Source of the DNA: an uncultured Clostridium sp.
GTDB taxonomy: Bacteria; Bacillota; Clostridia; Lachnospirales; Lachnospiraceae
Direction: 5' to 3'
Assembly: GCA_900551135.1 (NCBI GenBank)
Contig: URUX01000003.1
Coordinates: forward strand, 1-38,809
Length of the DNA: 38,809 nt
Shown: positions 15,876 to 23,348 of the stretch, piece after piece
How positions within the stretch are numbered: the stretch's first letter is position 1
How the letters are laid out: every line of letters begins with the position of its first letter
Made by a program: the position numbers and the translations under genes
Notes under the pieces: model-generated
Databases searched by the model: none
What the model saw: the letters and a program-made list of their open reading frames with translations, nothing else
Told to the model about the DNA's origin: nothing

Positions 15876-15932
15876 AAATCCACATAGTCTCTTTACATAA
15901 AATGTTGAAAACTATGTGGATAATGTGGATAA
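15876..15932. promoter_or_regulatory. DnaA-box cluster 2 with an 11-bp inverted repeat
   Basis: Two exact boxes abut head to tail: TGTGGATAA at 15915-15923 and 15924-15932, ending at the murC stop codon. ATCCACATAGT (15878-15888) is a perfect inverted copy of ACTATGTGGAT (15911-15921), so a further box-like element faces the pair across 22 bases of AT-rich DNA. Together with cluster 1 this gives at least six box-like sites in about 200 bases. Confidence 0.65.
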
Positions 15933-17312
15933 CTATTGTCCTAACAGCTTTTCTCCTACTTTTACAATGTCTCCGGCTCCCATAGTTATCAACAAATCAC
16001 CGTTGACACAATTTTCCAAAAGAAATGTTTCAATATCGTCAAATGATGAAAAATAATGGACTTTTGTCCCAAACTGCTCTATTTTTTCTGCCAAATCAGC
16101 AGAACTGATTCCCAGATTATCGGTTTCTCTTGCCGGGAAAATATCTGCCAAAACTACCTGATCCGCCTCGGCAAGCGAACTGGCAAACTCATCCATCAAC
16201 GCCTTGGTTCTCGTATATGTATGAGGCTGGAACACGCACCACAATGTGTTATGAGGGTAGTTTTTTGCCGCCGACAGGGTGGCATGAATCTCCTGCGGAT
16301 GATGGGCATAATCGTCAATAATGGTGATTCCATGAAGTTCGCCTTTTTTTTCAAATCTGCGGTGCGGGCCGGAAAAACCGGACAGGCCCTTCTGCATATC
16401 CTCCACAGAAACTCCCAGTTCCCAGGCTGCTGCAATGGCTGCCAGAGAATTGTATACGTTGTGTTCTCCTGTTACTCCAAGACTGATTCTGCCTGCATAT
16501 TCCCCCTCTTTTATCAAATCGTAAGACGGTCTTGCAAACTCATCATAGGTAATATTTTCTGCCCGGTACATGCTGTCCTGAGTTTTTCCGAAGGTAATAA
16601 TCCGGCTGTTTAATCCTTCTGTAATCTCCTTATAGTTTTCAATATCGCTGTTAATAATTAATGTGCCGCCTTCCGGCATTCTTTCTGTAAACAGGCGGAA
16701 GGAACGACGGATATCATCCAGATCCTTGAAAAAGTCTAAATGATCCGCTTCAATATTCAGAATAATTTCCATAGTAGGGAAGAATGACAAAAAACTATTG
16801 GTATACTCACAGGCCTCTGTTACAAACAGACCGGAGCCGCCAATCCGGATATTTCCCTGAATAGAGTCCAGCATTCCCCCTACAGAAATCGTCGGGTCTG
16901 TCTGGGCCTGCAATAAAATCTCTGTCAGCATGGATGTGGTTGTGGTCTTTCCATGAGTTCCGGAAACTGCCACTGCCTGACGGTAATTGCGCATCATTTC
17001 TCCTAAAAGTTCTGCTCTGGACAGCATGGGAATCTGCCTCTCCTTTGCACATGCGTACTCCGGATTGTCTTCATGAATTGCAGCGGTATATACCACTACT
17101 TCTGTCCCCTCCTCAATATTAGATGCCCGCTGTCCAATAAAAATTTTAGCACCTTTCTGATCCAAATGGTCTGTAAGTGTACTTTTTTGAACGTCTGAAC
17201 CAGATACTTTAAACCCTTCCTCTAATAAAATTTCTGCAAGTCCGCTCATACTGATACCGCCGATTCCTATAAAATGAACTGCCTGAGGCTTCTGAAAATC
17301 AATCTGATACAT
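15933..17312 (-). CDS. murC: UDP-N-acetylmuramate-L-alanine ligase
   Basis: The enzyme of 459 residues adds L-Ala to UDP-MurNAc in the cytoplasmic part of peptidoglycan synthesis. The N-terminal Rossmann motif HFIGIGGISMSGLA, the ATP loop SGTHGKTTTT (117-126), NIEADHLDFF and DDYAHHPQEI mark a MurC-type Mur ligase. I chose the inner ATG (17312): the AAGGA site sits directly against the first ATG but about ten bases from this one. It follows the YitT gene by 30 bases and may share its transcript. Its stop codon touches the DnaA-box cluster. Confidence 0.95.
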   Translation of the reverse strand: MYQIDFQKPQAVHFIGIGGISMSGLAEILLEEGFKVSGSDVQKSTLTDHLDQKGAKIFIGQRASNIEEGTEVVVYTAAIHEDNPEYACAKERQIPMLSRAELLGEMMRNYRQAVAVSGTHGKTTTTSMLTEILLQAQTDPTISVGGMLDSIQGNIRIGGSGLFVTEACEYTNSFLSFFPTMEIILNIEADHLDFFKDLDDIRRSFRLFTERMPEGGTLIINSDIENYKEITEGLNSRIITFGKTQDSMYRAENITYDEFARPSYDLIKEGEYAGRISLGVTGEHNVYNSLAAIAAAWELGVSVEDMQKGLSGFSGPHRRFEKKGELHGITIIDDYAHHPQEIHATLSAAKNYPHNTLWCVFQPHTYTRTKALMDEFASSLAEADQVVLADIFPARETDNLGISSADLAEKIEQFGTKVHYFSSFDDIETFLLENCVNGDLLITMGAGDIVKVGEKLLGQ

Positions 17313-17342
17313 AATCTTTTCCATCCTTATTTAAATATATTT

Positions 17343-18215
17343 TTAGTCGATTGGTGCCCGATAAAATCCGCCGTAAAAATTCTCTGTTTTAACTGTATTA
17401 ATTATCACATGAGGTTCTATGGTTCTCATCAGCATAACAATATCTGCCACTTCATAAGAAGATACGACGGTATGAAGCAGTGCCATTTTCTGATGACTGT
17501 ACCCGCCCACTGCATCCACACAGGAAATACCATGGCGAAAATGTTTTACATAAGCCTGGATCAGTTCTTCCGGCTTCGACGTGGTTATCTGCAGAGTAAC
17601 CCGTTCATACCTGTGATGGAATGTAGAAATCGTCTTGGTTGAGATGAACTGAAATAAAATGGAATACCCTGCATATAACCACCCGAACTTATATCCAAAA
17701 ATACAAAGCAGTACTGCATTTCCGGCAAATACATATTCCCAAATGGATCGGCCCGTTTTATTAGACACGTACAGGGCAATAAAATCCGTTCCTCCGGTAG
17801 ACGCGTTGCCTCTGAGGGCAATGGCAATTGCGATTCCGTTTAGAAATCCTCCAAAAATCACGTTAAGCATAATATCGTCAAATAGCGGTTCAAATTGGAA
17901 GAGCTGCAAAAAGCCACTGGCCAGAAATACCTGCATCATGGAAAAAAAAGTAAATCTCGGACTTATACTTTTGCTGCACAGGATAGCTACCGGAACATTT
18001 AACACCACCATGCCCAGCGAAACAGAAACATGTTTCCCATATAAAGAGGCAATTTTATCAATCAAAATCGCTATTCCGGTAAAACCGCCGGACAAAAGAT
18101 TGGACGGGCGGATAAATACCTGTATCACATATGCCTGCAAAAGCGCTGATGCCACAACTGCAGCAATGGTAATCAGCCTTCTTACCAAAATATTGTGTTT
18201 ATATTTGGCAAACAT
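17343..18215 (-). CDS. YitT family membrane protein
   Basis: This 290-residue protein has about five or six membrane helices in the first 200 residues, with the family motifs FIRPSNLLSGGFTGIAILID and RGNASTGGTDFIALYV. A soluble C-terminal DUF2179 domain follows (ERVTLQITTSKPEELIQ, HTVVSSYEVADIVMLMRTIEPH). YitT proteins are common in Bacillota; their transported substrate is not established. Spacing is tight on both sides (19 bases to cutC, 30 to murC), suggesting cotranscription. Confidence 0.9.
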   Translation of the reverse strand: MFAKYKHNILVRRLITIAAVVASALLQAYVIQVFIRPSNLLSGGFTGIAILIDKIASLYGKHVSVSLGMVVLNVPVAILCSKSISPRFTFFSMMQVFLASGFLQLFQFEPLFDDIMLNVIFGGFLNGIAIAIALRGNASTGGTDFIALYVSNKTGRSIWEYVFAGNAVLLCIFGYKFGWLYAGYSILFQFISTKTISTFHHRYERVTLQITTSKPEELIQAYVKHFRHGISCVDAVGGYSHQKMALLHTVVSSYEVADIVMLMRTIEPHVIINTVKTENFYGGFYRAPID

Positions 18216-18234
18216 CTTATACCCCCTGAGTTCG

Positions 18235-18978
18235 TTATACGTTATCCACCAGTTTTCTTACCAGTTCTGCGGAAACAACATCATAACATCTGGAATGTTC
18301 TCCGGTTACCATACTGTAAGAGACACCATTTTGTATCGTAGTACCATCCTCTATCCAGTCTTTGCAGGAACTGTGAACCTGATTTAATCCGGTTGCTTCC
18401 ATAATTCTTTTTGCATTGGATGCATTTACTCCGCTCCCAGCTAAAAATTCAATCCTATGGCCGTATCTGTCATTAAGCTGCCGCAGCAATTCCAGTCCCT
18501 CTTCTGCCTTTGGTTTTAATCCACTGGTTAAAATCCGGTCAACTCCCAGTCGAATTAATGTTTCTGTTGTCTGAAAAGGCTCTGCGCAGCAGTCAAAGGC
18601 TCTGTGAAAAACTGCTTCTTTTCCGCTGTTTTTTATAATACTAACCAGTGTCTGTATTTGATATTCATCCAGACCGGCTTCCCGGTTCAGGCAGCCAAAT
18701 GCAATTCCGTCTGCCCCGTTTTCCGTAAGCGTTCTGCATTCTGCCTCCATGACCTGAAAATCCTCCGGACTGTAACAGAAGCCGGCGCCTCTTGGACGAA
18801 CCATGGCGATTACCTTTAATTCCGGCATCTCCTCCTTCACCATACGCAGCGTAGATACCGTTGGAGTCAGTCCCCCAAGCATCAGCGCACTGTTTAACTC
18901 GATCCGTTTCGCTCCGCCTGCAAATGCCTGCTTTGCATCATAGTAGCTGCCGCAGCATATTTCAACAACCGGCTTCAT
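18235..18978 (-). CDS. cutC: CutC family TIM-barrel protein
   Basis: The product of 247 residues matches CutC: MKPVVEICCGSYYDA, GAKRIELNSAL, GGLTPTVST, MVRPRGAGFCYS, FGCLNREAGLD and HRAFDCC. CutC was first linked to copper tolerance in E. coli; later work questions a direct copper role, so the function is open. I chose the start at 18978 (AGGA about eight bases upstream); the longer frame to 19044 would overlap the preceding gene and adds a basic, non-conserved tail. It follows the glycosylasparaginase gene by about 30 bases and sits with PTS components, which fits a role in glycan or amino-sugar metabolism better than metal handling. Confidence 0.92.
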   Translation of the reverse strand: MKPVVEICCGSYYDAKQAFAGGAKRIELNSALMLGGLTPTVSTLRMVKEEMPELKVIAMVRPRGAGFCYSPEDFQVMEAECRTLTENGADGIAFGCLNREAGLDEYQIQTLVSIIKNSGKEAVFHRAFDCCAEPFQTTETLIRLGVDRILTSGLKPKAEEGLELLRQLNDRYGHRIEFLAGSGVNASNAKRIMEATGLNQVHSSCKDWIEDGTTIQNGVSYSMVTGEHSRCYDVVSAELVRKLVDNV

Positions 18979-19009
18979 TTCTGTTTTCCTGCCTTTCTCG
19001 CTAAGTGGA

Positions 19010-19936
19010 TTATTCTTCCGTCCACTCTTCTGACGTTTTCTCAAATGTACAGTGTCCGTCTTTCCCTCTAACTACCCGGTAAACAGCAGGTTCTTCCTGT
19101 TCTGTGGCCACAACAATGGTAAATTCATCTATGTTGGCTGCTGCTCCCCACTGCCCTCTGTCATTCATGGCAATAACAGACAAATCTCCTGCCTGTCCTC
19201 TGCGGCTTTTCAGTTCTTCGTCCAGACGGATAACTGCTGTCTCACATGCCTCCTGGGGATGCTTTCCTTCCCCCATCAGCCGGACAATCTCATAAGAAAT
19301 ACATCCTTTCATCAGGTCTTCTCCCAAACCTGTTGCTGCTGCTGCACCTCGTTTGCTGTCTGCATAAAATCCGGAACCTATGATAGGAGAATCTCCAACC
19401 CGTCCTTTTTTCTTCATAAACAGACCGCTGGTAGATGTGGCAGCCGTCATTGTTCCCTGGGCATCCAGACATGCAACGCCTACTGTGTCATGGCCGGAAT
19501 AAGGTTTTAATTCTTGTTCTCTGATTTCCTTTACCCGCTTATAATAACGTTCTTTTGCTGCGTCCGTAAGCATGTTTTTCCGTTCAAATCCTTCTTTTCC
19601 GGCAAACTTTTCTGCTCCTTCCCCCACCAAAATATTGTTGACGCTTTCTTTGCTCAATCTTCTGGCAATGGATACCGGATTAGCAAAATCCTTAATAGAA
19701 GCTACTGCACCAATGGAAAGGGTATCTCCGTCCATATAGGCCGCATCCAGTTCCACTTCCATCTCTTCATTTGGCAGGCCGCCATATCCTACCGATTTAT
19801 AATATGGAGCATCTTCGACTGCTCGAATCGCCGCTTCCGTCGCATCTCCTGCATTTTTCCCATTTTCTAACAGTTCTGCAGCATTCCTAACTCCTTCTGC
19901 AGCCATGCTCCATGTTGCAATCATTCCCCACATCAT
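19010..19936 (-). CDS. N4-(beta-N-acetylglucosaminyl)-L-asparaginase-like Ntn-hydrolase
   Basis: The protein of 308 residues belongs to the glycosylasparaginase/isoaspartyl-peptidase family. The self-cleaving nucleophile Thr151 is in GHDTVGVACLD, with the substrate loops TSTSGLFMKKKGRVGDSPIIG and ATGLGEDLMKG behind it. The GRVGDSP signature favours the glycosylasparaginase branch, which splits the GlcNAc-Asn bond of N-glycan remnants. No signal peptide is visible, so it should act inside the cell on imported glycosyl-asparagine. An AGGAGG site five bases before ATG supports the start. Neighbours are a PTS IIA, an HPr-like protein and CutC. Confidence 0.9.
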   Translation of the reverse strand: MMWGMIATWSMAAEGVRNAAELLENGKNAGDATEAAIRAVEDAPYYKSVGYGGLPNEEMEVELDAAYMDGDTLSIGAVASIKDFANPVSIARRLSKESVNNILVGEGAEKFAGKEGFERKNMLTDAAKERYYKRVKEIREQELKPYSGHDTVGVACLDAQGTMTAATSTSGLFMKKKGRVGDSPIIGSGFYADSKRGAAAATGLGEDLMKGCISYEIVRLMGEGKHPQEACETAVIRLDEELKSRRGQAGDLSVIAMNDRGQWGAAANIDEFTIVVATEQEEPAVYRVVRGKDGHCTFEKTSEEWTEE

Positions 19937-19957
19937 TCGTTCCTCCTGTCATTTATT

Positions 19958-20299
19958 CTATACTGTCTGCTGTTCTAAAAGCTGTTCTAAATTAACAATC
20001 CTTTTGTAGCTGTCGATCAGTTCTGCCGCAATTATTCGAAACTCTTCTGCACTCATAACCAGATTTTCAGCATGTACTAAAATCAGCGAACTGGCCACCG
20101 GCATTCCTGCAGCTTCTTTTTGAATCAGTTCAGAGTGGGCTGTATATCCTTTTAAAAACTCCCGTTCCCCATCATTCATCAACACTTCTGCCCCTTTAAA
20201 GTCTCCGGATTTTGCCTTCTGGATCGCTTCCACATAGCTGCTTCTGGCAGACCCTACATTTGAAATAATCTGAAAACAAATCATTTCCAACCCTTCCAT
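19958..20299 (-). CDS. PTS lactose/cellobiose-type IIA component
   Basis: The 113-residue helical protein aligns with PTS IIA-Lac: the phosphorylated His is His76 in LILVHAENLVM, and QKAKSGDFKGAEVLM and GMPVASSLI are characteristic. In canonical LacA the active site reads HAQDHLM with a metal-binding Asp at the trimer axis; here that position is Asn79 and the next is Leu, so the metal site seems lost. I chose the start at 20299, seven bases after AAGGAGGA, over the longer frame to 20320. No IIB or IIC gene is in the window, so it must use partners elsewhere or act as a phosphoryl-dependent regulator. Confidence 0.87.
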   Translation of the reverse strand: MEGLEMICFQIISNVGSARSSYVEAIQKAKSGDFKGAEVLMNDGEREFLKGYTAHSELIQKEAAGMPVASSLILVHAENLVMSAEEFRIIAAELIDSYKRIVNLEQLLEQQTV

Positions 20300-20340
20300 A
20301 ATCCTTCCTCCTTCAGGCATTCGCCTTGCGCTGTACCGTT

Positions 20341-20598
20341 CTATACAACCTCCTTGACCAAAGCCTGAAGGTATGCGGCAGCTTCTTCTTCATCTTCTCC
20401 TTCCAGAGAAAACACCAGTTCTGCGCCCTTTTTGGCAGACAGTCCTATCAGACTTAATACCTGTTTTCCATTGGCTGTTTTTCCTCCGCTGGATACCTTA
20501 ATACTGCATTTATAATCCTCTGCTGCTCTGGCAACCTGCAGCGCATTTCTGGCATGAAGGCCGCTTCCGTCTGAAATCATATAGGTAAATGTTATCAT
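20341..20598 (-). CDS. HPr-like phosphocarrier with a Gln at position 46
   Basis: The 85-residue protein is an HPr homologue with His15 in GLHAR, the residue phosphorylated by Enzyme I. Two features differ from general HPr: Pro18 of HARPA is Asn (HARNA), and the regulatory site that is Ser46 in Gram-positive HPr is Gln46 (NGKQVLSLIG). Without Ser46, HPr kinase could not act on it, so it should carry phosphate but not signal catabolite repression through CcpA. An AGGGG site precedes the ATG and a promoter lies at 20657-20685. It is the first gene of a cluster with IIA, glycosylasparaginase and CutC, so it may be a dedicated carrier rather than the general PtsH. Confidence 0.85.
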   Translation of the reverse strand: MITFTYMISDGSGLHARNALQVARAAEDYKCSIKVSSGGKTANGKQVLSLIGLSAKKGAELVFSLEGEDEEEAAAYLQALVKEVV

Positions 20599-20656
20599 AT
20601 TTTCCCCTCATTTTTCTGAAACATCCACATATGCAGATGCAAATTTTGTTAACTCT

Positions 20657-20685
20657 ATCTTACTATTTCAAGATAATAAAATCAA
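20657..20685 (-). promoter_or_regulatory. Promoter of the HPr-IIA-glycosylasparaginase-cutC cluster
   Basis: Minus strand TTGATT (20680-20685), 17-base spacer, TAAGAT (20657-20662), about 60 bases before the HPr start. Confidence 0.6.
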
Positions 20686-20689
20686 CTAT

Positions 20690-20717
20690 TTGTAATAAGA
20701 AAGAACCATGATATAAT
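20690..20717 (+). promoter_or_regulatory. Promoter of the methyltransferase gene
   Basis: Plus strand TTGTAA (20690-20695), 16-base spacer, TATAAT (20712-20717), about 73 bases before the start codon. It is back to back with the HPr promoter. Confidence 0.65.
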
Positions 20718-20790
20718 TGAAACTGTAACGTTTCTGATTCAATAGAAGGAATCCATGCAGGTTCTTTTCCCATGAATATGGAGGTAGGAA

Positions 20791-21552
20791 ATGGCAAAGC
20801 AGAATATCTATGACAATGAAGCTTTTTTTGAAAATTTTAAACAGATACGGGACAACAAAATTAACTACAACGAATGCATAGAAACTCCTATTTTGTTTGC
20901 AATGCTTCCTGAATTACAAGGGAAAACCATATTAGACATTGGCTGCGGCATGGGCCACCACGCAAAACAATATTCTGATCTGGGCGCAAAATCTGTATTG
21001 GGAATAGACATTTCCGAAAAAATGCTGGACTATGCCAGAGCACACAACAGCGCTGCAAATATTACATATCAGCAGATGGAATTTGAAGATCTATACCGCC
21101 TGAACGAAGACTTCGATTTAATTACAAGTTCTCTGGTATTTGATTATGCTGAGAATTTTGAAGAATTGATGAAAAATATCTGCCAGATTATGAAAGATGA
21201 TTCTCACTTTATATTTAGTATGTCCCATCCTATGTCAACGGCGTATGACGGACAATATCCCAGATATACCTGCGATAACTCCGGCAAACGGCTTTATGCC
21301 AATATCAACAACTACTTTGCAGAAGGAAAACGAACCATAACCTGGTGTGTGGACAATTACGAACTTTACCACAGAACCCTTTCCAGTATTTTAAATGCTA
21401 TGATAAAGGCCGGCTTTCTCATAGAAGAATGTCAGGAATCCCACGCTTCCGATGAACTAAGAGAGCACTATCCTGATATTTTCGGCGGAACACTCCATCG
21501 GCCTGATTTTATATTTTTTAAGTGCAGAAAATCTCCTTTGTGTACAATCTGA
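20791..21552 (+). CDS. Class I SAM-dependent methyltransferase
   Basis: The 253-residue enzyme has the SAM-binding motif I TILDIGCGMGHHAKQY, an acidic motif-II residue in VLGIDISEKML, and motif IV DLITSSLVFDYAENF. It is of the small-molecule type, similar to UbiE/bacteriocin-resistance-like or macrocin-type methyltransferases; the substrate cannot be assigned. A GGAGG site precedes the ATG. It is the only plus-strand gene in its neighbourhood, has its own promoter and ends at a bidirectional terminator, so it is an independent unit. Confidence 0.85.
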   Translation: MAKQNIYDNEAFFENFKQIRDNKINYNECIETPILFAMLPELQGKTILDIGCGMGHHAKQYSDLGAKSVLGIDISEKMLDYARAHNSAANITYQQMEFEDLYRLNEDFDLITSSLVFDYAENFEELMKNICQIMKDDSHFIFSMSHPMSTAYDGQYPRYTCDNSGKRLYANINNYFAEGKRTITWCVDNYELYHRTLSSILNAMIKAGFLIEECQESHASDELREHYPDIFGGTLHRPDFIFFKCRKSPLCTI

Positions 21553-21580
21553 TATGAGCCACTGGGCACACGACAAAAAC

Positions 21581-21637
21581 AAAAAACTCCGGCAGAAGGG
21601 GAATCCATTTCATTCCCGTCTCCTGCCGGAGTTTTTA
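21581..21637. terminator. Bidirectional terminator
   Basis: AACTCCGGCAG (21585-21595) pairs with CTGCCGGAGTT (21623-21633), with inner GGGGAAT/ATTCCC pairing. T runs flank it on both strands. It serves the methyltransferase (plus) and queT (minus), whose 3' ends face each other. Confidence 0.9.
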
Positions 21638-21669
21638 CAGCACTAAAAATTCAAAGTTCCAGTTCTTTC

Positions 21670-22170
21670 TTATCGAATCGCTGCTGTCTTAAAAATCAAA
21701 CCTTTATACTTATCCAGAGCAAGCATCAGGGCATTGCCTAAAAAGCCAACTGCCAGAACCTCTCCAATCCCTACTGTCAGCATCATGTAAGGAATCAAAT
21801 CCTCAGACCCATAGGCAAACCGGAGAACAAATGGGATAATCAGCGCATTGGCAAGAATTGGCGGAATACATACCAGCCATTTGTTCTTTCTCAAGGCATA
21901 AGATCCGACTGCTCCAATCAGTGTTGCCAATGTACCGAAAATAATATCCGGCATCATAGCGCCGCAGAAAATATTGGCCAGCAAGCATCCCACTGCAAGT
22001 CCAGGCACTGCTGCCGGAGTAAAAAACGGCAGGATGCAAAGAGCCTCTGAGATACGGAACTGAACAGGGCCAAAACTGATAGGCGCAAAGAGCAGCGTCA
22101 ATGCCACATAGCTAGCCGCAATCATAGCTCCGTGGGTCATAAAGTACACGGTTTTGTTGTTTGTTTTCAT
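21670..22170 (-). CDS. queT: QueT family transporter for a queuosine precursor
   Basis: The 166-residue membrane protein has about five hydrophobic helices and the family motifs LLFAPISFGPVQFRISEALCILPFF and GCLLANIFCG. QueT proteins are S components of ECF transporters thought to import queuosine precursors such as preQ1. A preQ1-class riboswitch overlapping the ribosome site directly supports this assignment. The start ATG follows GGAGAAAATTGAACA; the SD lies inside the riboswitch tail. Confidence 0.93.
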   Translation of the reverse strand: MKTNNKTVYFMTHGAMIAASYVALTLLFAPISFGPVQFRISEALCILPFFTPAAVPGLAVGCLLANIFCGAMMPDIIFGTLATLIGAVGSYALRKNKWLVCIPPILANALIIPFVLRFAYGSEDLIPYMMLTVGIGEVLAVGFLGNALMLALDKYKGLIFKTAAIR

Positions 22171-22181
22171 TGTTCAATTTT

Positions 22182-22224
22182 CTCCTTTAGTTTTGTTTTA
22201 CGAGTGGAAGGTCACGAACACTCG
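22182..22224 (-). promoter_or_regulatory. preQ1-I-like riboswitch before queT
   Basis: On the minus strand a stem CGAGTG/CACTCG (22219-22224 with 22201-22206) carries a 12-base loop containing GTGACCTTC, followed by an A-rich tail TAAAACAAAACTAAAGGAG that runs into the ribosome site. Loop CCTT can pair with tail AAGG, giving the H-type pseudoknot of preQ1-I switches and hiding the SD. The downstream gene is queT. Family assignment is by structure and context; P1 is about 6 bp. Confidence 0.8.
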
Positions 22225-22234
22225 ATTCATTTTA

Positions 22235-22283
22235 CGCCGGAAATCGGCGGAAAGCCCGATAAGACCTTGTTTTTGTGGGCTTT
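22235..22283 (-). promoter_or_regulatory. Extra hairpins in the queT leader
   Basis: Upstream of the preQ1 element and inside the same leader lie CGCCG/CGGCG (22235-22249) and AAAGCCC/GGGCTTT (22251-22257 with 22277-22283). They are part of the transcript if the promoter at 22296-22324 is used. No known riboswitch is recognised in them. Confidence 0.4.
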
Positions 22284-22295
22284 GCAACGGGGGTA

Positions 22296-22324
22296 AGTAT
22301 AGCACACACAAAATCTAAAATCAA
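22296..22324 (-). promoter_or_regulatory. queT: queT promoter
   Basis: Minus strand TTGATT (22319-22324), 17-base spacer, TATACT (22296-22301). The leader to the start codon is about 120 bases. Confidence 0.7.
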
Positions 22325-22363
22325 GAAAAAAGGAGAAAAGTTTGTAAGTTCTGATACTTTTCT
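22324..22363 (-). terminator. Terminator after the Gfo/Idh gene
   Basis: AGAAAAGT (22356-22363) pairs with ACTTTTCT (22334-22341) on the minus strand, followed by CCTTTTTTCTTG. It overlaps the stop codon of the oxidoreductase gene and abuts the queT promoter. Confidence 0.6.
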
Positions 22364-23336
22364 ATTCCTCTTCCGGATATTTCATTCCCCACTGCCTGCG
22401 AATCTCTGTCATCATATCCATAACATCCTTTGTATATTGCAGATGCATGACAGACTCATTTCCGCCAATTGCAGCTTCCATATCTTCTATTTCATAAGAA
22501 AGAGCGTTTTCTGTATCGCCTGCAGCAATCACTTCTTTTTCTCCAGTATCTGTATAAGTAATCACAGCCTGTTCGCCCCGCGGATATTCCATAATTTCCA
22601 GGTATCCGTGGTCAAACGACACCATTCCCCGTTTTGGCTGCTTTGCATGGAGAGATAAAATTACTGTCGCCATCTCTCCCTCTTTATTCTTCAGCAAAAT
22701 CCCCGCCTGCTCGTCTACTCCTGTCGGAGCAAATTTTACCTGAGATAAAATCTGATCTGGTTTCGAACTCATAAACCATCTGACAAAGGATAACGCATAG
22801 ACGCCTATATCCAGCATTGCGCCGCCTGCCAGATTCCGGTTGAAGAACCGGTTATTCATATCATACTCTTTATAGCTGCCAAAATTCATCTGAATCAGCT
22901 TCAGCTCTCCCAGCTTTCCAGAAGCCAGAATTTCATTTAATTTCTTGTAAACCGGCATATGGTAAATTGTCATTGCCTCTGCCAGAATCACCCCGTTCTC
23001 TCTGGCCAGTTCCATGGCTTCTTTCAGTTCTTCCGAATTCAGGGTAATGGACTTTTCGCACAATACGTGTTTTCCTGCCTTTAATGCCTTTCGCAGATAT
23101 TCTGCATGGGTATTATGGGGGGTGGAAATATAAATGACATCGACCATCTCATCATCAAACACGTCATCAATTTGTTCGTATACTTTCGAAATACCATATT
23201 TTTCAGCAAATTCCACGCCTTTGCTGTAAGTGCGGTTTGCCACGGAATACAGCTTCCGCCCCCTGCTTTCCATTGCTCTTTCCAGCTGGTTGGCAATCAC
23301 GCCGCAGCCCAGAGTTGCCCAACGTAATTCTTCCAT
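22362..23336 (-). CDS. Gfo/Idh/MocA family NAD(P)-dependent oxidoreductase
   Basis: The 324-residue enzyme has an N-terminal Rossmann fold (TLGCGVIANQLERAM, residues 8-22), the diagnostic HVLCEKSITLN with catalytic-region Lys, and the C-terminal sheet domain opening MNFGSYKEYD with GGAMLDIGVYAL. Family members oxidise or reduce sugars, inositols and related cyclic compounds; the substrate cannot be read from sequence. It is followed by its own terminator. It starts 13 bases after the VanW-like gene, so they probably share a transcript. Confidence 0.88.
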   Translation of the reverse strand: MEELRWATLGCGVIANQLERAMESRGRKLYSVANRTYSKGVEFAEKYGISKVYEQIDDVFDDEMVDVIYISTPHNTHAEYLRKALKAGKHVLCEKSITLNSEELKEAMELARENGVILAEAMTIYHMPVYKKLNEILASGKLGELKLIQMNFGSYKEYDMNNRFFNRNLAGGAMLDIGVYALSFVRWFMSSKPDQILSQVKFAPTGVDEQAGILLKNKEGEMATVILSLHAKQPKRGMVSFDHGYLEIMEYPRGEQAVITYTDTGEKEVIAAGDTENALSYEIEDMEAAIGGNESVMHLQYTKDVMDMMTEIRRQWGMKYPEEE

Positions 23337-23348
23337 GTTCCTTCCTCC

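Noticed and set aside
15657..15932. Main chromosomal origin (oriC) in the murC-dnaD gap
   Set aside because: Despite several DnaA boxes there is no dnaA, dnaN or rpmH nearby and gene orientation does not switch here, so a regulatory or accessory role is more likely.
16056..16613. Plus-strand open frame of 185 codons opposite murC
   Set aside because: Antisense to murC, whose active-site motifs are intact.
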